Assembly (NCBI GenBank): GCA_022779365.1
Contig: JALFSI010000003.1
Span: 1-47,704 of the forward strand
Reading direction: 5' to 3'
Source: CAG-170 sp022779365
GTDB taxonomy: Bacteria; Bacillota; Clostridia; Oscillospirales; Oscillospiraceae
Length of the DNA stretch: 47,704 nucleotides
Both the position numbers and the translations under genes were made by a program. Positions within the stretch are counted from its first letter, which is position 1; every line of letters starts with the position of its first letter. Shown here in pieces: positions 1 to 7,462 of this stretch. The notes under the pieces were generated by a model, which had not been told where the DNA came from, did not search any database, and worked only from the letters and a program-made list of their open reading frames with translations.

Positions 1-2232
1 GCGATGGTCATGCTGGCGCGTGCCCTCGGCATCGAGCCCGCCGGCACATCCGTGCTGAACGGCTATGCTGACGCCGCGAACGTCCCGGATTGGGCGCGCG
101 GCTACGTTGCGGCGCTGCTTCGCGCGGACATCGTGAGCGGCAGCCGTCTGGCCGCGCTCGCGAACATCACCCGTGCGCAGTTCGTGACCATCCTCGACCG
201 TGCGATCGCCATCTACACCGATGAGGACGGCGCGACCGTGAAGGCCGACGATGTCGACGGCATCATCGTGGTCGTCGCTGAGGACGTGCAGATCAAGAAC
301 GCGCCCGCCGGCACCAAGGTCGTCGCCGCCGCGAGCGCGAAGAGCCTGAAGGTCAACGGCAAGAGCGTGGACGCCAACGACATCCACATCGTCCCCGAAA
401 CCGTGGAGCGCCCGAAGTCTGTCGGCCATGCGCATTCGCATGAGTACAAATACACCGACAACGGCGACGGCACCCACACCGGCGTGTGCACCGCCAACGA
501 TTCCACCCTCGACCCCGAAGCGCACACCATCGTGGATGGCAAGTGCACCATCTGCGGCGCTGAGCAGCCCGAAACGGCAGTCGCGTCCGTGCTCGGTGAG
601 GATGGTACGTATGCCTATTATGACTCCCTCATAAAGGCGCTCAACGCCGTGGCCAATGGCGGCACCGTGAAGCTGACGAATGATGTCAGTAATTTTGCCG
701 GCGTGACCATCACCAAAGACTTGACGATCGACTTTGGTACATACACCCTTACCGGCGCTGTCGGTGCCGCAGTGATCAAAGTTCAGAATGCAGCAGTCAC
801 TCTTACCGGTACGACCGGCGGGATCAACGGCGGCTTCGGCGGCGACAACGTTGCGATCTGGGCACTGGATGATTGCACGATCAACATTACCGGCGGTAAC
901 TATACGGTCGGCGGTGACGCGAGCGGCCTTGGCAACTCCACGGTCTATGTGAATGGCAGCGGCACCGTCAACATCTCCGGCGGCCATTTCTCTTCTGAAA
1001 AGACTTATCAGGACAAGTACTATGTTCTGAACCTGAACAATAGCAACCACGGCAGCATTTCTGTCACAGGCGGTACCTTTGTCGGGCAGAACCCCGCGGA
1101 TGGCGACGACAATCAGGGCGGGTGCTTCGTGGCGGACGGTTACTTTGCGCTGCCGAACGGGGACGGCACCTATACCGTCGTCACCGCCGATCAGATCACG
1201 AGCGGCGTGACCATTCAGGGCATCGCGGGCTACGAGCACAGCGCTTTTGCCACCGTGGCGGACGCTTACAGCGAGATCAACCCCAAGGTCGCCGCGCTTG
1301 GCGGACTTGGTCAGGAGACCTGCTCCAAGGAGGCGTTTGATGCACTCTATACTGACGATGCCAAGATCACATGGACGATCTACGGCAAGCAGGCGCTGGT
1401 CGCGGGCAGCGAAGGCAAGGATGCGCATACGTTCACCTTTGGCCGTGCGGCGTCCTACTATCGCAATGACTGCAACATTGCGGCGATCATCGTAAAGGGC
1501 GGCAATGACAGCGCTGCACTGGATCTTTCCGCCACGGGTGGCACGTTTGCGCTGCCCTACAACTGGTGGGGCGAGAAAATTAAGAACTGTGAGGTCAGCT
1601 TTACCGGCATCACGTTTGATGGCATCAAATCCATCCCCAGTACGTGGGCGTCTCAGGCGCAGTCCACGCCGTATACCTTTGACCGCTGCACCTTCAACGG
1701 CAGTGTTTACGGCTACCACGATTACAATATCAACCTCACCATTCAGAACAGCACGTTCAATGCCCCCGAAAACACCGACTATGCCGTCATGCTCCAGTCC
1801 ACGGCCGGCATCAACGGGACTGTGACACTGGATCACAATACCTTTAACGGCTATACCCGCGGTGTGAACCTCCAGCGCCCCGGCACAGACTTCATCTTCA
1901 CCAACAACACGATCATCAGCACCGTCAGTAAGCCTGACCGTGCTGCGATCCAGCTGACCGACGGCAAGAGCTTTGTTGTCAACGGCAACACCGTGCGCGT
2001 GAACGCGGGCAACGCCTTCTGGTTCCACAGTGCCGCGACCAATGATGCCGTGACCTACACGATCAGCAACAACAACATTCAGGCGCCGTATCTTGGCTAT
2101 TCCGCCGCCAGCTTTGATGTGAACCCCAAGATCACGTCCTCCGGCAACATCTTCAACAGCACGGATACTACCCGCTGCATGGAGAAAGAGGCGACCGAAG
2201 CAACACCCACCAACCTGACCGCGATCCAATAA
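1..2232 (+). CDS. SLH-domain beta-helix surface protein, 5' end outside the window
   Basis: The frame is open to the left edge (GCG at 1-3 precedes the first ATG), so this is the 3' part of a longer gene. The first ~75 visible residues are one and a half S-layer homology repeats (VMLARALG, then WARGYVAALLRADIVSG and ITRAQFVTIL), which in this family anchor proteins to cell-wall polymer. Residues ~75-195 are a linker with a four-Cys stretch (VCTAND, KCTICGAEQP). Residues ~195-735 are rich in Gly, Asn and Thr with recurrent N-N-T/N-I-turn patterns (FTNNTI, TISNNNI, DHNTFNGY), typical of right-handed parallel beta-helix (pectate-lyase-like) folds. No catalytic residues can be assigned. It is probably exported, but the signal peptide lies outside the window. 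A strong terminator follows directly. Confidence 0.85.
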   Translation, partial: AMVMLARALGIEPAGTSVLNGYADAANVPDWARGYVAALLRADIVSGSRLAALANITRAQFVTILDRAIAIYTDEDGATVKADDVDGIIVVVAEDVQIKNAPAGTKVVAAASAKSLKVNGKSVDANDIHIVPETVERPKSVGHAHSHEYKYTDNGDGTHTGVCTANDSTLDPEAHTIVDGKCTICGAEQPETAVASVLGEDGTYAYYDSLIKALNAVANGGTVKLTNDVSNFAGVTITKDLTIDFGTYTLTGAVGAAVIKVQNAAVTLTGTTGGINGGFGGDNVAIWALDDCTINITGGNYTVGGDASGLGNSTVYVNGSGTVNISGGHFSSEKTYQDKYYVLNLNNSNHGSISVTGGTFVGQNPADGDDNQGGCFVADGYFALPNGDGTYTVVTADQITSGVTIQGIAGYEHSAFATVADAYSEINPKVAALGGLGQETCSKEAFDALYTDDAKITWTIYGKQALVAGSEGKDAHTFTFGRAASYYRNDCNIAAIIVKGGNDSAALDLSATGGTFALPYNWWGEKIKNCEVSFTGITFDGIKSIPSTWASQAQSTPYTFDRCTFNGSVYGYHDYNINLTIQNSTFNAPENTDYAVMLQSTAGINGTVTLDHNTFNGYTRGVNLQRPGTDFIFTNNTIISTVSKPDRAAIQLTDGKSFVVNGNTVRVNAGNAFWFHSAATNDAVTYTISNNNIQAPYLGYSAASFDVNPKITSSGNIFNSTDTTRCMEKEATEATPTNLTAIQ

Positions 2233-2233
2233 A

Positions 2234-2273
2234 GGCAAGCGCCCGGGCGAATGCCCGGGCGCTTGCCCTTTTT
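2234..2273 (+). terminator. Rho-independent terminator of the SLH beta-helix gene
   Basis: A perfect 15-bp GC-rich stem (2234-2248 with 2253-2267) with loop GAAT is followed by CTTTTT. It begins one base after the stop codon. Confidence 0.92.
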
Positions 2274-2656
2274 CTCCAAATACTTGACGGGTACGATGGA
2301 ACCTGCCATACTTTCCTCATCAAAGGCTGCGTGAAAGCCTGCCGTTTCGGATCATGGGGCGGCAGAGCGGACACGGGAACAGCTTTTGGTGCGCGACGGC
2401 CTGCTCCCCGGCGTCATGACGGGACATGAGTGCATCCAGGAATTGTAGATTGGCCGTGCGTGATAGGGTGGAATTGTCATTCGGCGTATTCTCGCTGAAA
2501 TGACCTTAATGAGAGGAAGTAAGCTGTCAGGCGTGCAGGGGAGGCGAACCCCTGCCTATGCGCCGGGCAAGTCTGAAACCGGTATTTTCCCGAATTGGCT
2601 GTACTTGCGGTCGACATTGCCGTTTGCGGGTACACACGCTGTCCGTTTGTGCGAGA
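2274..2656. other. Gap between the surface-protein gene and the mobile remnants
   Basis: No convincing complete gene. A small hairpin (GCAGGGG with CCCCTGC) lies near 2536-2556. The stretch probably contains the left boundary of the accessory island, but I see no clear terminal repeat. Confidence 0.4.
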
Positions 2657-2968
2657 ATGAGTCAATCAAGGTTAAATAAGATCGTGAACGAAACCATTCA
2701 AAACGTCCCTGTGGAAACGCTGGTGAGCCTCTGTCTGGTTCTGAGATTGAACGAGGATGAAGCCGTAGATTATTTGGCAAGGTGTGAAAGAGCGTTTTCC
2801 CCGGAAAAGCCTGTCCACCAATGTTATTTGGAGCTGATCCGGCTTTACTCACAAGCAGAACAGAATTACAGAGGTGTATCAAACGAAGAATTGCAAGCGG
2901 TCTTGAACGAGGCAGATGATTATTTAATAGCGAAAGGCTTTCCGGCGCTGCCGGACTGCAATCTGTAA
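2657..2968 (+). pseudogene. XRE-type helix-turn-helix protein, N-terminally truncated
   Basis: From the ATG at 2657 this encodes 103 residues starting MSQSRLNKIVNETIQN. This looks like the second half of an XRE-family HTH domain: the recognition helix SQSRLNKIVN is followed by PVETLVSLCLVLRLNEDEAV, the usual helix after an XRE motif. The first helices expected upstream are missing, and the in-frame upstream sequence (open from 2558) is Cys/Arg-rich and does not look like a protein. I therefore read it as a 5'-truncated regulator from a mobile element. The alternative is a short functional protein starting at 2657, but no good ribosome site is visible. A long hairpin follows the stop. Confidence 0.5.
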
Positions 2969-2973
2969 AGGTG

Positions 2974-3027
2974 AGGCAGAGGACAAAAGTTATTCCATTG
3001 CGGAATAAGTATTGTCCTCCGCCTTTT
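2974..3027 (+). terminator. Long imperfect hairpin ending in a T-run
   Basis: GAGGCAGAGGACAA and TATTCC pair with GGAATA and TTGTCCTCCGCCT around a short loop near 2997-3001. CTTTT follows at 3023-3027. It is placed just after the HTH fragment. Confidence 0.7.
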
Positions 3028-3125
3028 GTTATTCTATTCCTGCAATCAGGATCGCTTCATTCCTACCAACCAAACAACGCCCGATCAGCGTTGTGCAGAA
3101 TTTATGAAAGTACGAGGTATTACCC

Positions 3126-3275
3126 ATGCTGAACATTCGTGATCTTCGGATCGACCCCGCCTCGCTGGGGGCGAAGAAGCTGCTGGTGGATGTTGCACCG
3201 GCGTATGGCTGCACAAGACCCGCAAAGCCGCAGATGGTCGCTGACCATCAACCATCCAAAAGACTGCGGTCTTGA
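3126..3275 (+). pseudogene. Possible N-terminal remnant of a small mobile-element gene
   Basis: ATG at 3126 opens a 49-codon frame (MLNIRDLRIDPASLGAKK...) with a weak upstream ACGAGGT. The first ~27 residues look like genuine protein and, from memory only, resemble the start of a small conserved ORF in clostridial conjugative elements. After about 3206 the frame reads out of register through the Rep gene and stops at 3275. Interpretation: the rest of this gene was deleted and its start now abuts the Rep start codon. Low confidence in the family match. Confidence 0.3.
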
Positions 3276-4161
3276 CCATGATACGATCATCGAAAGGCTG
3301 CACCTGTTTCATCCAAGGTATTTTTGCCTCGCAGACGAGATTGGTGAGAACGGGACCTATCATACGCATATCTATCTGTTTTCCCATTCTCCGATTCGAT
3401 TCAGCACCGTAAAGAACCGCTTTCCGCCCGCTCACATTGAAAAGAGCATGAAGGGGTCTGCGGCAAATAGGGATTACATCACCAAAAGCGGAAAATGGGC
3501 TGACACGAAAAAGGCGGAAACCTCTGTCGGTGGGACTTTTTTTGAGTTTGGTGACCTTCCCACAGAAGCCGAGGAGGATTCTCCCTCTATGTATGCCCTC
3601 ATGGGCTGTGTGGAGCAGGGCATGACCAATGCCGAAATTATCCGGCAAAAGCCGTCCTATGCATTTCGACTCAAAGGCATTGACGAGATGCGGGACACCT
3701 TGCAGGCAGAGCGGTATATGCATGAAAACCGTGCTGTTCAGGTTTTTTACCTCTATGGTGACAGCGGAACTGGCAAGACGCGAAGCATTTTTGCATCCCA
3801 TAAGACAGATGCCATCTGCCGCATTACCGATTACGGCGGTAAGAACGGCACAAAATTCGATGCCTACCACGGACAGCCTGTGTTGGTGTTTGAAGAATTT
3901 CACAGTCAGATCCCAATTGCCGCCATGCTCAATTATTTGGACATTTACCCCTTGCAGCTCCCGGCGCGATACCACGACCGCACAGCCTGCTATACCACCG
4001 CCTACATCACCTCTAACATCCCGTTGGAGGAGCAGTATGTGGACATCCAGCGCTCCGAGCTGGAAACATGGCGGGCTTTCCTGCGGCGCATCGGCTGCGT
4101 GAAGGAGTTCCGCAGGGGAAAACCGCCGAGGGATGTGACAATCCATGACAAGAGAAGATAA
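3205..4161 (+). CDS. rep: CRESS-DNA-type replication initiator (HUH endonuclease + SF3 helicase)
   Basis: The 318-residue protein starts at the ATG at 3205 (MAAQDPQSRRWSLTINHP), chosen because rolling-circle motif I begins 11 residues later. Motif I is SLTINHP (12-18), motif II is HTHIYL with the HUH-like His pair (53-58), and motif III is YITK with nucleophile Tyr91 and Lys94. The helicase part has Walker A GDSGTGKT (185-192), Walker B VLVFEEF (226-232) and motif C ITSN (268-271). This is the domain order of Reps of eukaryotic CRESS-DNA viruses and of related bacterial plasmids and integrated elements. The expected role is nicking a hairpin origin and unwinding DNA during rolling-circle replication. 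All catalytic motifs are intact. No clear Shine-Dalgarno precedes the start, and the upstream frame appears to be a truncated gene. The 3' end overlaps the next frame by 17 bases. Confidence 0.88.
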   Translation: MAAQDPQSRRWSLTINHPKDCGLDHDTIIERLHLFHPRYFCLADEIGENGTYHTHIYLFSHSPIRFSTVKNRFPPAHIEKSMKGSAANRDYITKSGKWADTKKAETSVGGTFFEFGDLPTEAEEDSPSMYALMGCVEQGMTNAEIIRQKPSYAFRLKGIDEMRDTLQAERYMHENRAVQVFYLYGDSGTGKTRSIFASHKTDAICRITDYGGKNGTKFDAYHGQPVLVFEEFHSQIPIAAMLNYLDIYPLQLPARYHDRTACYTTAYITSNIPLEEQYVDIQRSELETWRAFLRRIGCVKEFRRGKPPRDVTIHDKRR

Positions 4162-4564
4162 GAAAAAAATCCAACGCCGTGCCTATTGGCGCGACCTCTG
4201 GCGTCAACTCTGTGGCGCTCCCGATTTCTCGCCCATGCTCTTTTTCGTCGCGCTGTACCTCATAGGTGCTTCGCATGTCTGCGTCAAGCAAGCGGCGTGG
4301 CGCACGCTGGCGGGAAATATCCCTTTGATCTCTCCGCTGCTCAAGGCCGCGATGGAACACGCCTTGACCGCCTATCTGCTGGCGGGCGCGGCGGTGCTGC
4401 TGGCGCTCCTGCTCTATCCCTTTGGCAGACGGGCGACGAAAGACCAGCTTCAATGCATCGGTCTAGCAGGCAGTCCCTTTCCCTTATACATGAATGTCAC
4501 GCTATCCGCTCCCCATAGCGTGACATTTTCAAGCTCAACAATCAAGCAAAATCCATTAAAATAA
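4145..4564 (+). pseudogene. FtsK/TcpA-like conjugation coupling protein, 3'-truncated
   Basis: The first ~108 residues have a basic cytoplasmic start (MTREDKKKIQRRAYWRDLW), two hydrophobic membrane segments (~30-46 and ~72-93) and then PFGRRATKDQLQCIGL. That resembles the junction between membrane anchor and motor in FtsK/TcpA-type coupling proteins. After about 4470 the sequence changes character (a Ser/Thr-rich tail of 30 residues) and the ATPase is absent. This suggests a deletion or insertion breakpoint at ~4470. The start overlaps the 3' end of rep, so the two were probably translationally coupled in an intact element. The family assignment rests on resemblance of the N-terminal part only. 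Confidence 0.5.
4493..4527. repeat. Perfect 13-bp stem with a 9-nt loop
   Basis: AATGTCACGCTAT (4493-4505) pairs perfectly with ATAGCGTGACATT (4515-4527) around the loop CCGCTCCCC. It lies near the end of the truncated coupling-protein frame. It could be a terminator (only TTTTC follows) or a structured origin-like hairpin linked to the Rep. The sequence does not decide. Confidence 0.75.
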
Positions 4565-4598
4565 AAAATCAGTTGCAAAATCGGGCGATTTTGCAACT
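4561..4598 (-). terminator. Rho-independent terminator downstream of tRNA-Gly
   Basis: On the minus strand a 13-bp stem (AGTTGCAAAATCG with CGATTTTGCAACT, 4571-4598) is followed by GATTTTTTATTTT. It lies 7 bases beyond the tRNA 3' end. Confidence 0.88.
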
Positions 4599-4604
4599 AA
4601 TCGT

Positions 4605-4678
4605 TGGAGCAGGATACGGGAATCGAACCCGCCTCCTCGGCTTGGGAAGCCGATGTACTACCGATGTACTAATCCTGC
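4605..4678 (-). tRNA. tRNA-Gly (anticodon CCC)
   Basis: The minus strand folds into a full cloverleaf of 74 nt with encoded CCA. The acceptor stem is GCAGGAT/ATCCTGC, the D-stem GTAC/GTAC with loop ATCGGTA, and the anticodon stem TCGGC/GCCGA with loop TTCCCAA, giving anticodon CCC. The T-arm is CGGG-TTCGATT-CCCG. A promoter lies at 4707-4735 and a terminator at 4561-4598, so it is an independent transcription unit. Its 5' 21 bases are overlapped by the 3' end of the serine recombinase frame on the same strand. Confidence 0.93.
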
Positions 4679-6445
4679 ATCTGCGTATTCTTTTTCGTGT
4701 GGGTCTATTCTATCATCCCGCGGCGCGTTTTGCAACCGTTTTGTGTCGATCCGGCGCAAAAAAGTTCCCTCGGCAGTTTGCTGCCCCCTGACAGGGGTAA
4801 CAATGGCGGCGGGGATTACCCGGCTGGTGTTTCGGGCACCAGCCGGGTTTTCCATGCAGCCAATGTCGGCGTAGTGAATTTCCACCGTCTGTGGTGCGTG
4901 TTTGGACCATTTTACTTCCTTTTCATGCACCACGATCTTCTGGATGAAGAGCCGCAGCAGCTCCGGTGTCAGCGCTTGAATGTCCGTGTACCGCTTCGCT
5001 TTGTCGAGGAACGCTGCCGTATTGCTTACCGTCTCTTTCAGCCGATGTATTTCCGATTCTCGCTGCGGGAGCGATTCTGTCAGCTTTGCCTGTTCATCGG
5101 TGTAACTGGCAGAGAGCAGCTGGAACTGTTCTGCTGTGATGCGTCCCAGCACGCTGTCCTCATAAAGCTTCTTGAAAATCGCATCCAGTTCGGCTTTGCG
5201 TTTCTGCATGGCCGATTTCTCTTTTTCCAGCTTGCGGATCTCTTTTTGAAGCTCTGCGGACTGTTTGCTGTTCAGATATTCGGCAAATTCCTGTGGATGC
5301 TCTCTGGCTTCCACCGTCACCCGGCGCAAATCTTCCAGCACAATCTCATCGAGAATGCACTCTCGGATGTAGTGCGCAGTGCAGGCTTCACCATCCTTTT
5401 TGTAGGTACGGCAGGTGAAGTGGTTGTAGTCGGCGGACATCGTATGTGCCCGGTGGAGCACCATCGTTTTCCCACAGTCCGCGCAGATCACAAGTCCGGA
5501 ATACTTGTTCTGCTCATCCATTTTCGTTCTGCGGCGTTTGTTCTTCCGCACCCGCTGCACAATATCCCAGACCTCTTTGGGAATGATGGCCGGATGGGTA
5601 TTTTCGAACACCAGACATTCCTCACGCGGATGTTCAATTTTGCGCTTGTCCTTATAGGACCGGGTGCTGAACCGGTAGTTCACGGTATTGCCGAGATAGA
5701 TCTCATTTTCCAGCATGTCGGCTACCGTATCCCCAGACCAGTGATACGGGCGTTGGGTATCCAATCCCGTGTGGGTCATGCCGTACTTGGCATAGGCATA
5801 CATGGTGGGTGTCAGCACCTGTTCTTTTTTCAGGATTCTGGCGATTTGGCTGGGGCCATTGCCCGCAGCACAAAGGGCGAAGATTCGTTTCACAACGGCA
5901 GCGGCTTCCTCGTCTATGACCAGCTTCTTGGTCTCCAGGTCTTTGACATATCCATAGGGAGCGCGCGTCCCAAGCCGCTCGCCGCGCTCCGCTTTGGCTT
6001 TTTGAACTGCGCGGATCTTTCGGCTGGTGTCCCGAATAAACCACTCGTTGAACAAATTTTTGAACGGCATGAGATCATTGCTCTCTGCGTTTTCCGTGTC
6101 CACATTGTCGTTGATCGCAATGTACCGGACGCCGAACATGGGGAAGCGCTCCTCAATATAGAGACCGGTATGAAGCTGATTTCTGCCAAGGCGGCTGAGG
6201 TCCTTGGTCACGATGATTCCAATCTCCCCGTTTTCCATGTCCGCAATCATCTGCTGAAATGCGGGTCTTTGGAAGTTACCGCCTGAAAAACCGTCGTCCA
6301 CATAGAAGCACGGATTTGGAAAATGATGATCTTCCGCGAACCTTTGCAGGATACTCTTTTGGTTCTGGATGCTGTTGGAATCGCCATCTAAGCCGTCGTC
6401 CTGACTGAGTCGGCAGTAGAGGGCGGTTTTCTTCTGGTTTGACAT
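4658..6445 (-). CDS. Large serine recombinase (TnpX/DUF4368 type)
   Basis: This 595-residue site-specific recombinase would cut and rejoin att sites through a covalent Ser-DNA link. The N-terminal resolvase domain (residues ~5-150) has the nucleophile in YCRLSQDD (Ser14) and IIVTKDLSRLGRN. A recombinase domain (~155-300) is followed by a zinc ribbon with CADCGKT (Cys321, Cys324) and Cys345/Cys355, then coiled coil (~395-475) and a DUF4368-like end (~485-530). The start at 6445 (MSNQKKTALYCR) is chosen for its AGGAGG six bases upstream. The last ~65 residues do not look like the family: they read through a hairpin, a 21-bp motif shared with 15962-15982, and the tRNA-Gly promoter, stopping inside the tRNA. 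The native stop was probably lost at the insertion junction. It forms a likely unit with the TnpW-like gene upstream. Confidence 0.93.
   Translation of the reverse strand: MSNQKKTALYCRLSQDDGLDGDSNSIQNQKSILQRFAEDHHFPNPCFYVDDGFSGGNFQRPAFQQMIADMENGEIGIIVTKDLSRLGRNQLHTGLYIEERFPMFGVRYIAINDNVDTENAESNDLMPFKNLFNEWFIRDTSRKIRAVQKAKAERGERLGTRAPYGYVKDLETKKLVIDEEAAAVVKRIFALCAAGNGPSQIARILKKEQVLTPTMYAYAKYGMTHTGLDTQRPYHWSGDTVADMLENEIYLGNTVNYRFSTRSYKDKRKIEHPREECLVFENTHPAIIPKEVWDIVQRVRKNKRRRTKMDEQNKYSGLVICADCGKTMVLHRAHTMSADYNHFTCRTYKKDGEACTAHYIRECILDEIVLEDLRRVTVEAREHPQEFAEYLNSKQSAELQKEIRKLEKEKSAMQKRKAELDAIFKKLYEDSVLGRITAEQFQLLSASYTDEQAKLTESLPQRESEIHRLKETVSNTAAFLDKAKRYTDIQALTPELLRLFIQKIVVHEKEVKWSKHAPQTVEIHYADIGCMENPAGARNTSRVIPAAIVTPVRGQQTAEGTFLRRIDTKRLQNAPRDDRIDPHEKEYADAGLVHR
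4707..4735 (-). promoter_or_regulatory. Promoter of tRNA-Gly
   Basis: Minus strand: TTGCAA, 17-bp spacer, TAGAAT, ending about 28 bases before the tRNA 5' end. It lies inside the C-terminal coding tail of the recombinase. Confidence 0.7.
4756..4776 (-). repeat. Element-end motif, copy 1 (21 bp)
   Basis: On the minus strand this reads CTGCCGAGGGAACTTTTTTG then C. It is an exact 21-base match, in opposite orientation, to 15962-15982. In both places it lies just beyond the 3' part of a serine recombinase gene. Likely an attachment-site half or a conserved element end (inference). Confidence 0.7.
4818..4853. repeat. Hairpin near the natural end of the recombinase domain
   Basis: ACCCGGCTGGTG pairs with CACCAGCCGGGT around a 7-base loop, and a short T-run follows on the plus strand. 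It sits where the recognisable recombinase homology ends. The second recombinase fragment also has a hairpin at its stop codon. Confidence 0.65.
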
Positions 6446-6524
6446 TTGTCTTTCCTCCTTTAAGTCAAACCGCTCAGAGCATTGTGAGCACACAATACTC
6501 CAAGCGGCGCGAGAAATCTAGCCC

Positions 6525-6704
6525 TTATGCCGGCTTTTTTCGTTGAAGTTCCAACTCGGCCAAAACCCTGAGTTTTTCTTCCGCTGTCTGACTTCCGTTT
6601 TGGGGGAAAACGGAGACGACGCGGATGGCTCGTCCGTGCGAGATCTGAATGCGCTCAACACGGACGGAATCAGGGCAGGCCGCTGGTTTTGTAGTTTGGT
6701 TCAT
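6525..6704 (-). CDS. TnpW-like small mobile-element protein
   Basis: 59 residues from the ATG at 6704 (MNQTTKPAACPDSVRVERIQ), preceded by GGGAGGT at good spacing. The frame is open further upstream, but no ribosome site supports a longer form. The core VERIQISHGRAIRVVSVFP followed by EEKLRVLAELELQRK is a short beta hairpin plus an amphipathic helix. Size, pattern and position match TnpW-type proteins found beside large serine recombinases of the Tn4451 group, whose role is not well established. It ends about 80 bases before the recombinase start on the same strand, so co-transcription is likely. Confidence 0.7.
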   Translation of the reverse strand: MNQTTKPAACPDSVRVERIQISHGRAIRVVSVFPQNGSQTAEEKLRVLAELELQRKKPA

Positions 6705-6795
6705 GACGACCTCCCTGATTTGATTTTCAAAAATGTACTTGCAAAAAGCAGCCAGGAGAGTTAACATCCGACAAACCGTTTGAGGAGGATCGCCG

Positions 6796-7032
6796 ATGGT
6801 AACTGCCTGTTTGTCCATGATGCTTCACTTGCTGCTCTTGCTGATTCGTATTGCGATAAAACTGAAACTATCCATTCCGCTGGTGTACCTGGTGTTGATG
6901 CTCACAGCGTTTCGACCGTGGTATCGTGCACACACGGCGTTTGCGGATGGGTTTTTTCTAGCGCTGGTGGGCTGCACAGTTTTGTCATGGATCATCCCCC
7001 TCGTTCGATTTGCAAGGCGAGGGCTGGCTTGA
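6796..7032 (+). CDS. Small two-helix membrane protein
   Basis: 78 residues, with GAGGAGG well placed before the ATG at 6796. Residues ~4-42 are strongly hydrophobic (LHLLLLLIRIAIKLKL then PLVYLVLMLTAF) and ~50-70 form a second segment (GFFLALVGCTVLSWIIPLV), ending FARRGLA. I recognise it only as the kind of short membrane protein carried by clostridial mobile elements; no function can be assigned. It is divergent from the TnpW/recombinase unit. Its stop codon lies in the loop of a strong terminator. Confidence 0.7.
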   Translation: MVTACLSMMLHLLLLLIRIAIKLKLSIPLVYLVLMLTAFRPWYRAHTAFADGFFLALVGCTVLSWIIPLVRFARRGLA

Positions 7033-7051
7033 TGCCAGCCCTCGCTTTTTT
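7017..7051 (+). terminator. Terminator overlapping the stop of the small membrane protein
   Basis: A 12-bp stem GCGAGGGCTGGC/GCCAGCCCTCGC with 5-base loop TTGAT is followed by six T. The stop codon at 7030-7032 is in the loop. Confidence 0.93.
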
Positions 7052-7236
7052 GCGCCGCACGGCGGGCAGACGCGGCGTTTGTGTGGCACAGACCTGCACG
7101 GATGCGCAGTCGGCCCATAAAGCCGCACACGTCGGCACAACGTACCCCACGCCGCGGAGCAAACGGCTGCGCCGATGAACGATTGTCAACTTTCCGCCCG
7201 GAGGCGGCATTGGGGTCAGGGTTCTCCCTGCAAGCT

Positions 7237-7256
7237 GCGTTTTGGTACCAAAACGC
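7237..7256. repeat. 20-bp perfect palindrome
   Basis: GCGTTTTGGTACCAAAACGC reads the same on both strands. It lies 24 bases before another 11-bp stem hairpin. Confidence 0.85.
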
Positions 7257-7384
7257 GATGCTTGCGCTTTTCTTGCGTAGCAAGAAAAGCCTAAAACGCA
7301 GCCTGATCCTCATTCCGTTTGGACGAGCTTTTTGATTTTCGTTTCGTATAAGCCATAAATTTCAAAATTTTGAACTGTGGATTC

Positions 7385-7462
7385 TGTAGTCGCTACATTA
7401 GTCGCTATGTAGATTTGAAATTCGGATTTTTGCCTTTTGTAGTCGCTAGTATAGTCGCTATG
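7385..7462. repeat. Iteron-like TAGTCGCTA array
   Basis: TAGTCGCTA occurs four times, at 7387-7395, 7399-7407, 7440-7448 and 7452-7460. They form two pairs; within each pair the copies are 12 bp apart. The pair unit (TGTAGTCGCTA, 3 bases, TAGTCGCTATG) is repeated at a 53-bp offset. Regular spacing of a 9-mer is typical of binding sites for a replication initiator or recombination factor. Confidence 0.8.

Noticed and set aside
3085..4146. 353-codon minus-strand open frame
   Set aside because: It is antisense to the Rep gene, whose motifs are unambiguous.
4697..6286. 529-codon plus-strand open frame opposite the recombinase
   Set aside because: It has no recognisable domain and no ribosome site. 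The minus frame has complete serine recombinase motifs.
7034..7340. Small open frames on both strands after the membrane protein gene
   Set aside because: No ribosome sites, no protein-like composition, and they overlap palindromes and a terminator.
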